DNA of 64,000 bases from Fragum whitleyi (lineage: Eukaryota > Mollusca > Bivalvia > Cardiida > Cardiidae), in contig OX411543.1 in the NCBI GenBank assembly GCA_948146395.1, positions 32,011,058 through 32,075,057 of the forward strand, written 5' to 3'. The notes below the pieces were generated by a model. That model had not been told where the DNA came from and did no database searches. It saw only the letters and a list, made by a program, of their open reading frames with translations. Below are positions 55,882 through 64,000 of the stretch, one piece after another. A program made the translations under genes and the position numbers. Numbering within the stretch: position 1 is the first letter of the stretch; the number at the start of each line of letters is the position of its first letter.

Positions 55882-57189
55882 AACAAGAGGGCCATAGTGT
55901 CCCTTAATCGCTCACCTGAATTAACAATCTGAAAATGTTTTTCTAAGATTTGACCCCCTGACCTAGTTTTTGACCCCACTTGACCCAATTACGAACTTGT
56001 CTGAGATTTCATCAAGATAATCATTCTGACCAATATTCAGGTTGATTGTGCTAAAAATATGGCCTCTAGAGTGTCCACAAGGTTTTTCTAAGATTTGACC
56101 CCGTGACCTAGTTTTTGACCCCACTTGACCCAATTTCAAACTTGTCAGAGATTTCACCAAGATAATCATTCTGACCAATTTTCAGGTTGATTGGGCTAAA
56201 AATATGGCCTCTAGAGTGTCCACATGTTTTTTCTAAGATTTGACCCAGTGACCTAGTTTTTGACCCCACTTGACCAAATTTCAAACTAGTCCGAGATTTC
56301 ATCAAGATAATCATTCTGACCAATTTTCAGGTTGATTGGGCTAAAAATATGGCTTCTAGAGTATCCACAAGGTTTTTCTAAGATTTGACCCCTTGACCTA
56401 GTTTTTGACCCCACTTGACCCAATTTCAAGCTTGTCCAAGATTTGATCAAGATAATTATTCTGACCAATTTTCAGGTTGATTGTGCTAAAAATATGGCCT
56501 CCAGAGTGTCCACAAGGTTTTTCTAAGATTTGACCCCGTGACCTAGTTTTTGACCCCACTTGACCCAATTTTGAACTTGTACGAGATTATTTCAAGATAA
56601 TTATTCTGACCAATTTTCAGGTTGATTGGGCAAAAAATATGGCCCTTAGAGTGTCCACATGTTTTTTCTAAGATTTGACCCAGTGACCTAGTTTTTGACC
56701 CCACTTGACCAAATTTCAAACTAGTCCGAGATTTCATCAAGATAATCATTCTGACCAATTTTCAGGTTGATTGGGCTAAAAATATGGCTTCTAGAGTATC
56801 CACAAGGTTTTTCTAAGATTTGACCCCTTGACCTAGTTTTTGACCCCACTTGACCCAATTTCAAACTTGTCCAAGCTTTCATCAAGATAATTATTCTGAC
56901 CAATTTTCAGGTTGATTGTGCAAAAAATATGGCCTCTAGAGTGTCCACAAGGTTTTTCTAAGATTTGACCCCTTGACCTAGTTTTTGACCCCACTTGACC
57001 CAATTTCGCACTTGTTCGAGATTTCATCAAGATAATCATTCTGACCAATTTTCAGGTTGATTGGGCTAAAAATATGGCCTCTAGAGTGTCCACAAGGTAA
57101 ATGTTGACGACGGACGACGCACGACGGACGACGGACATCAAGTAACCCCAAAAGCTCACCTTGAGCACTTCGTGCTCAGGTGAGCTTAA
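55882..57189 (+). mobile_element. Tandem-core element, family B, eight units
   Basis: The head is aacaagagggccatagtgtcc then cgctcacctgaa, and the tail is the same hairpin as family A. Eight units of about 145 bp each carry gacctagtttttgacccc (near 55961, 56105, 56249, 56395, 56539, 56685, 56830, 56976). Units repeat with a 435-bp higher-order period. Just before the tail lies acgacggacgacgcacgacg. The overlapping 60-71-residue open frames on the minus strand are repeat artefacts. Confidence 0.82.
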
Positions 57190-57771
57190 AACAGCCTAAT
57201 TCACAGTTATTGTAACGAAGTAGCATAATCGATTTCTATATACTTGAAACAATTGATCGGCTTCAATACATGAGTTTTGCTTTGCTTTGCTCCTCTTGCC
57301 TCCTACTTTTCAGAATTTACTATAAAACAGGCATTCTTGTACTCATTTCAAAAGGATTTACAATAAAAGAGAGATAAATCTGAAAAAAACACTTTCAACA
57401 GATTGTAAGATTAATCAATTCCTTATCGAATAGAATTGATTTTTTATAACAAAGTTAGGATTGATGGCCATGCTTAGGTTTGTCTCAGCAAGTATTTTCA
57501 TCTTTTACCATTGATTATCTGATATTTATTGCCCTAATTCTAATCTATCCTCCCAATTTGATTGCCTTGATAAGAAATCTTGATAAGGTATTAAGTCACT
57601 TGTTTCCATCACTTACAAATAAATGAACGCTTTTATCTCAAAAAGGATTTATAATGATGAAAACATATCATCATTAAATCCATTTATTTTTGTTATACAT
57701 GTATTATAAGTGTCCTTTTTATGTAAAAGTCATTCAATGCCCTCGATGTTACTTGAATCCTTAACCAGGTT
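57190..57771. other. 5' flank or upstream intron, no feature seen
   Basis: Between a family B element and a family S MITE. Also empty to my reading: 58441-59009, 60081-60940 and 61657-62084. Confidence 0.5.
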
Positions 57772-58093
57772 TTAGTTTGACATCAATAAAACTTTGGTCT
57801 AAAGGACTCCATAATTGGGATTTTAGGGGTCCTTTCCTAAATTTTGTCCCTGCTTTAGATGCAGGTCACTATTTCTTTTAGGCTATGTACATTTAAAGCT
57901 GTTCCCCAATTAAAGGCAAAGAAATTGATGGAAGTGTATTCACATTTGGAGCTCAACTTTAGGAAATCTATTCTGAAGCTGATCCCCAGAGGATCTTTGG
58001 GACTCACATCACAAAGTTTTGAGAGTCTGACTCCTGGCTACTTATTTTTGTGCCTGAGATGCACAAAACCTTCGTCCCTTAAAACCCTGTTAT
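57772..58093 (+). mobile_element. Family S MITE copy 2
   Basis: Same order of motifs as 17353-17724 with ends ggttttagt and aaaaccctgtt. An open frame of 91 codons from 57859 falls in this repeat and is not considered a gene. A further partial copy fused to a hAT-type end lies at 49960-50125. Confidence 0.62.
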
Positions 58094-58658
58094 CCATATA
58101 TTGTAAGTGTCCTTTTAAAGTAAAACTCATTTAATGCCCTTGAACTAGAATCAATAATACCAGTATCTACTAACATATCTTTTTACTTTTGTAAAGTATT
58201 TCAAGATCTACAGATTCCACAACCTTTGTCATGATATTCACTACATGCTTCTGCTTTACACATAGCATAGGCAGGCATTGTAGATTAGGATGAGCCTGCA
58301 CAAATGTGCAGCCTGATCCTAGCCTTCATTAGCTGCCTTTTCCTTCAATTTTGTGGGAAAAAACTTGAGAAAAGCCAATTCAAATGCACCAAATTATGGC
58401 ACTTTATTTGGAAATAAGGTTTAAATATGGCAGGTTAAGGTTAAGAATAGATTTGAAAACAATTAATTAAACACTACCTTTAACAGAAACATCTACTTTT
58501 TCGTAATAAATCTTGTTTCTCTTTACTTCCAAATATTCATATTCCCCACAGAACTTAATATCTATACTGACCAAGGTATTGTATCATAACAATTGTGTTA
58601 TTTAGATAATTCTTTTTAAGTTTAAAGCTAGATATGTTAACTTTGCTTTCATAAACTG

Positions 58659-58674
58659 CCCCCCCCCCCCCCCC
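58659..58674. repeat. Poly-C run
   Basis: Sixteen C in a row; further C-rich runs lie at 51868-51877 and 51899-51911. Confidence 0.9.
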
Positions 58675-59342
58675 AAATTAACAGAATGGTCAAGGATACG
58701 GTAATTGACACTATCTAGAATTAATGCATCACAGTTTTCCTATATTTTAATTTGATGTTCTCATTACTTCAAAAAGATCACTATATATTCTGAAGACAGA
58801 GGAAAGGAAACTCCTGTGTGATGACCCCCCACCCCCAACTCTAAGAGAAAAGTTTAATACTGGTGGTATCGTACAAAGAGATATCGCTTAAACATAAAGG
58901 GGTATAAATTCAACAGAGGCTTTATGCACCTTTTCCCCAATCAAATACTAATATTTTGCGCGGATTATGTTCATTTGAGGCCATATTTTCACTGTTTATA
59001 TAACAAATATTGATGGCTCAAAGCAAAAAAGTTGCATGTTTATAGATAATTAAAATTGTTTTGCACTGAGCCATTGATGTGTAGTGTAGCCTCAAATGAA
59101 AGCCCATCCCTTCCTAGTAATGGAAATGCGATGATTCTTAAAGAATCCCAGGGTTCTATTAAAACTTTTATTGTAGTTTTATCTATAAAACAAGATATGT
59201 CATCTGATTGAACTATTTTTTTGTAGCATTATAAAAGATCACATTATAAAAACTAAGTGAAAAATAAACAATTTGGATGAAAACAATCACTCATTTAGGA
59301 AAGAATAATTTTAATAATTTTTCAGTATACAGCACTTATGAG

Positions 59343-59845
59343 AACAAAGGGCCATAGTGGCCCTAAATCACTCACCTGAGTTACCTGTCTTAAGGCATAA
59401 AGACAATCATTCTGATTAATTTTCAGGTTGATTGAGCAAAAAATGTGGCCTCTAAAGTGTCTTGAACGTTTTCTAAGATTTGACCCTGTTACCTTGTTTT
59501 TGACCCTATTTGACCCTCTATCAAACTAGTCCAAGATTTCATCAAGGTAATAATTCTGATAAAATTTCAGGATGATTGGGCTAAAAATGCGGCCTCTATA
59601 ATGTCCACAAGGTTTTTCTAAGATTTGACCCCATGACCTAGCTTTTGACCCCACTTGACCCAGTTTCGAACTTGTACGAGATTTCGTCTAGACATTCATC
59701 CTAACCAACTTTCAGGTTGATCTGGCTAAAAACGTGGTCTAGAAAGTGTCAACAAGAAAAATATTGACTACAGATGACTCACAATGGACATAACACAACC
59801 CCAAAAGCTCATATTTCACACTTCATACTCAGGTGAGTTTAAAAT
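59343..59845 (+). mobile_element. Tandem-core element, family B copy 3, short
   Basis: Head aacaaagggccatagtggccc then actcacctgag; about two core units; decayed tail agctcatatttcacac..ctcaggtgag. A family D fragment follows at once. Confidence 0.72.
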
Positions 59846-60080
59846 GACCTCCATCCTTTAAAATCCTTTTTTTGTCATCTGATCACAACCAGTTTTAGCA
59901 ATCTGATAAAGGGTCACCATGGATGTAAATTTGGTTGATATCCATCATTTAAATTTCCAATTAAAGTCACTTTTTAGAAGTTTCTAAGAAGATTTCAATA
60001 TAAAACATTTTGCTAATGGACACCCATACAGACCCATGATGGACACAGTGCCATGGCAATGGCTCAACTGGCCTTTGAAT
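59846..60080 (+). mobile_element. Tandem-core element, family D, tail fragment
   Basis: Matches the D core (atgacctcc.. aaagggtcacc.. ggttgatatccatca) and D tail (ccatggcaatggctc..ctggcc), with no head. It directly follows a family B element. Confidence 0.65.
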
Positions 60081-60940
60081 CTAATAGTTAAATGTTGCTA
60101 GCAATTCTTTGAGAAAGACAAGGCAAATTTCTTTTTTTCTATAAGACTAATATTCTGCATATTCTGCTTTAATAGCAAGGAAGTCAAACTGTGCTATCAT
60201 TATGATTTTATATACGAAAATAATTTCAGCCTCAGGAAAAATGTTAATCTAGTAATTTAGTCAGTTAGATACAAAATGTGATCTGACAGGTAGAAAGGGA
60301 CCAAGACAGAATCAATTGAAATTTAAAATGTTAATTGTCATTTGCAGAGAGAATGCAGAATGACATGACAAGGCATGAATGTGGAATAGGATTTCCCTTA
60401 CTAACCTCCTTTAACAAATTCATAGCCAATTGCACATGTTTATCTTGAAGATTTTGATGTCAATTTTTTACATGTTAACAATGAATATCTAATTAATGTC
60501 CCAAGGTAAAGTATAATGAAATAAGAGAAAAGGAGCAATTTCACCTTTTCTCTATGTAATCCATCTTACATTACCCTTATTTTATATTTGTAACAAAATT
60601 CATCTTCCATACGATCATGTTGTTGCATTTCTGCTACTTTGAATCCAAAATGCAATTGCTCCGCATATAATATTCTAAACTAGGATAATTTTTTTCTTGA
60701 CAAATTATTGTTTCAAGGTTTCTACATTCTATCCCAGAGCCCAGAATTGTAATACTGGGTAAACCTGACACATAACATGAAAAGAAGTATGCACACTGAA
60801 CAAAACATTTTTGCTGACATAAAAACATTTTAACAAATTCACTCTACAGTTTACAAGCATACAATAAATAATTTACTATTGAAATATTTTCCCATGACCT
60901 CTACTAGTATAAACCTCATATTTTAAATATTTGTTATAAA

Positions 60941-61656
60941 ACAAGAGGACCATGATGGTCCTATATCGCTCACCTGAGTGTGTCACTCATAACTTGTCAA
61001 CCATGTTATGAAAACGACAATTTGTTTGATGTAAATTAAGGTAGGTTAAAATACGTCCTATTGCAACTTGATGTTTTTTAAGTTTCGTATATTTTCAACT
61101 TTTCTCTTATCATGGTGTATTCTTTTAACAACTTTTGAAGACCTTCACCCAAGGAACATCACTGCCAAGTTTCAGCTTGATTGGTCCAATGGTTTAGGAG
61201 GAGAAGATTTTTTTCTAATATTTTCAGCCATTTTCGACCATTTTTCAAATTTTCCTTTCCACGGAAACTAGGGTTTTTGATGAAAATAAATTCTTTTAAC
61301 AACTTTTAAAAACCTTCACCCAAGGAACATCCCTGCCAAGTTTCAGCTTGATGGCCCAGTGGTTTAGGAGAAGATTTTTTTCTAATATTTTCAGCCATTT
61401 TGGGCTATTATGTAACCATGGCAACCAGAGTTTTTGTTGAAATTAAATTCTTTTAACAACTTTTAAAAAGCTTCACCCAAGGAACATCCCTGCCAAGTTT
61501 CAGCTTGATTGGTCCAGTGGTTTAGGAGGAGAAGATGTTTAAAGAAATTGTTGACGGACGGACAGACGGACGGACAGACAGACGAAGGACGGACGACGGA
61601 CAGTGAGTGATCACAATAGCTCACCTTGAGCACTTTGTGCCCAGGTGAGCTAAAAA
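60941..61656 (+). mobile_element. Tandem-core element, family A head and tail with a different core
   Basis: The head aacaagaggaccatgatgg and tail caccttgagcactttgtg..aggtgagct are family A. The core is different: about three units of roughly 170 bp built on ttcacccaaggaacatcmctgcc and gtttaggaggagaag. A clean acggacggacag tract lies at 61553-61605. Confidence 0.78.
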
Positions 61657-62265
61657 ATCCAGTATGGCTCCTTTCAGTTTAGCAGATTTCAAACAGTCTT
61701 ATCTTTTTATAACAATTCTACAGTAAGAATATAGCTTGATGAATGTATGTGGTTAATATATGGGTCATTTATTCTGGCCTGGATTTTGGAAAATAACATT
61801 AACACTTAACGTTTTTCGACATTACCATATGACATCAGAAGGAAACAAATCAATTGAAATTTAGGAAACAAATCTTATGATATGAGGAAGAGCTGTCAAG
61901 TATTAATTTCTAAAGAATAAGTAAACTTTGACTAGTCTATAATTTACTTGTATGATCTGAGGTGGCCTTTATGAAGCATGGTTTATCCCCTCTTATTTAT
62001 ACCTCTGATCTATGATTGTTGCAGAATGGACTAATCCAAAGGTCTCCGACCCCAGGACTGGCGTTAGTGTCAATCCCGTGTTTGTCATACTGAACCCAGA
62101 ATATTCCTGCTTCAACAAACTTTAGACACTTAGTACAGTCTTGCACTGAACCCTCAATATGTGAATGCTGATCTTAGTCCTTACCACCAAATTTTTATTT
62201 TCAAACAAGATAAGTATCAAAGCCATAATTTCCAAATACATAATGACTGGCAATCAGTTCATCCA

Positions 62266-62560
62266 GCAGGGGTGTAGAAATACTACTTTTCTCCCCTTGT
62301 CCATGGACAAGTAAAAAGCTATTTCCTACTTGTCCAGGATCAAAATGAACTAGCCCTCGAAAAAAGAATTGATAAATATTGAGCATGAGTAAACAGCATT
62401 TTCTGCATTAAAGACAATGTTTTCTCCGCTTTGAAACAAACAATGCAATGACTTTACTCCGAGATCTTTTAAGTACTCTATTAAGATTTGCTCTGGTATT
62501 TACTTGTTTATGGACAAGTGGCCGATAGACAAAAGGCCTTGAAAAACATACTTGTGGAAA
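62266..62560 (+). mobile_element. hAT-like MITE, family U, 3'-truncated
   Basis: Starts gcaggggtgtagaaatac and contains cttgtccatggacaag; it is cut where the truncated family A element begins at 62561. Confidence 0.6.
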
Positions 62561-63022
62561 AGATCATAAGATCATTACCCTGGAATGTTTCAGCCAAGAG
62601 CAAGAAGGATATGCCATTCCACTGTTTGATTCTATGTAAAAAAGGATGCACCCGGGTGGAGCCCAAATGTAACCCAAGGGTCCTGATATGAACAAACTTG
62701 ATAGAGGTCCACTAGATGATGCTACATACCAAATATGAAAGCTGTCTACCTTCTGGTTTCAGAGAAGATTTTGAAAGATTTTCCTATTTTCAACCTTTTC
62801 GTTAAGGGAAAAGGGAGAGTTAAGGGTGGATTTCATTCATTTGAACAACTTTGGTAGAGCTTGACCCAAGGAACATCCCTGCCAAGTTTCTCAAAATTGG
62901 CCCACTGGTTTAGGAGGAGAAGATGTTTAAAGAAATTGTGGACAACGCACAACGCACGACGGACAACAGACATTGTACAATCACAATAGCTCACCTTGAG
63001 CACTTTGTGCTCAGGTGAGCTA
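62561..63022 (+). mobile_element. Tandem-core element, family A, 5'-truncated
   Basis: It lacks the head and begins inside the A family leader, fused to the end of a partial hAT-like MITE. It keeps one or two core units, the GGACAACGCAC-type tract and a complete tail hairpin. Confidence 0.72.
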
Positions 63023-63372
63023 CAAAAAGAAAGAGCAATTTTAAAATGGTATCGCCCCCCTTTTCATCTATCTAGAAAATTATTTTAGATTCTCACTTAT
63101 GAGAACCCACAACACAGGGTTTCATTTTGAAATGATTACATTAGAATGGTTTATCTAGCCTCTTATCAATCAACTATTGTTTCTGATAGTATTTTTTATC
63201 TGTGTCAAATGATCTAATAGTTTACCGACTATAATTCGTACGGGCCCTAGAAAATTGTTTTGATGGCATTCTTTGTTAATGCTCCGCATCCATGCTAGTA
63301 ATATTCTTTGAGGTATGAAAAAACCTCTCAGGGTGGATGCCCAGTCTGTAACTGCGAATTAAGGTCACAGCA

Positions 63373-63385
63373 AGGTCAAAGGTCA
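63373..63385 (+). promoter_or_regulatory. DR1-type nuclear receptor motif
   Basis: AGGTCA-A-AGGTCA, with a further AGGTCA at 63362-63367. It is 8 kb upstream of the first coding exon. The same motif recurs in family C elements, so it may be repeat-derived rather than a gene control site. Confidence 0.35.
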
Positions 63386-64000
63386 AACAGGTGCACTTTC
63401 ATATCAAAATCCTCATTGTGATGTTTTGAATTGCAATACACGCTGTATTATTAGTTCTAATTGTGCTAGAATTTCTGAAAACTGCATCAGAGACATTATT
63501 TTAGAGAAAAGATAACTTTTTAGGAATATTTTGTCTATTATGGGATAGAAAAATGTACTTTCTGAAGCTAAAAACGGCTTATATCTGAATATTTGGACAT
63601 TTTTCAGTCTTTTTTTTTTACAAGGGCGTTTGCCATGAAGCCTCAGTTATATGCATTTCTTCATTCGTGATTGTGTCCTCTACGTTGTGTAAGGGTTTGG
63701 GAATGTTTGGATAATATTTTGCTTTTATCAACTAAAATTCCGGTCGGTATTCCGACCATAGGCTAATGGCATCAGTTGAACTTGCTTAGTACATAACATT
63801 GCGGTTAATCTCTATAAAAACATTGTAGATTGGTTTTGAATTCTTTTAAAAGTAAAAAGAGTTCTAGATTTCTGTTCAAAAGGTTTTGTAATAGGTAAAT
63901 AATTACCCTGTGTGTACTGCTAGCCACTGTACCAGTAAATACAACACTAAAAAACGACAATTTGAAAATTTTTGTTTCGGCCGCTAGGTGACGTGCACTC

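Noticed and set aside
55963..57048. Series of 60-71-residue overlapping frames on the minus strand with the same peptide
   Set aside because: They are translations of the family B tandem unit of about 145 bp, which is not a multiple of three, so the frame shifts each unit. No start, splice or codon signal supports a protein.
55882..57189. CRISPR-like array
   Set aside because: Units are about 145 bp and contiguous with no unique spacers, in a eukaryotic intron setting.

Overview
This window is eukaryotic. It is A+T-rich intronic DNA carrying one large, many-exon, GT-AG spliced gene on the minus strand. Transposon types (tandem-core elements with ACGG tracts and hairpin ends, a SINE with an ATCA tail, abundant fold-back MITEs) point to a mollusc, most likely a bivalve. 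That taxonomic call is inference; no species is claimed.

The gene is a BTB-BACK-Kelch protein, recognised as an ivns1abp-like (influenza virus NS1A-binding protein homologue) host gene. I assembled eleven coding exons by hand. From 5' to 3' they lie at 54814-55115 (BTB), 49196-49320, 45922-46050 and 33088-33206 (BACK), 22625-22744, 16528-16666 and 15664-15802 (linker), then 6177-6268, 4145-4390, 2869-2994 and 1-77 (Kelch repeats). All junctions keep frame and all introns are GT-AG. About 538 codons are present. The last Kelch repeats and the stop codon lie beyond the left edge. Sequence right of 55115 is 5' flank or an upstream intron and holds no coding exon I can support.

Nearly all the rest is mobile DNA. 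(i) Tandem-core elements, which I compare with the bivalve pearl elements and Helentron-type non-autonomous elements, occur in several families. They share one plan: an ACWAGAR head with a short palindrome, a family-specific subterminal inverted repeat, tandem cores of about 110-180 bp, usually an ACGG/ACAG tract, and a terminal hairpin. (ii) TTAA-flanked piggyBac-type MITEs and a 3-4 kb TTAA element family are present. (iii) mariner-like MITEs with TA ends occur. (iv) Elements with 8-10 bp target duplications occur, including a 9.5 kb Mutator-like element with TIRs of about 165 bp. (v) tRNA-type SINEs are present. Intron 3 is a five-deep nest of insertions whose order can be read from intact duplications.

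The most notable observations are four. A 66-bp in-frame tandem duplication copies the splice acceptor and start of exon 7. Intron 3 shows nested insertions with readable target duplications. One structural plan is shared by element families with unrelated cores. Transposons repeatedly abut splice sites of the host gene.
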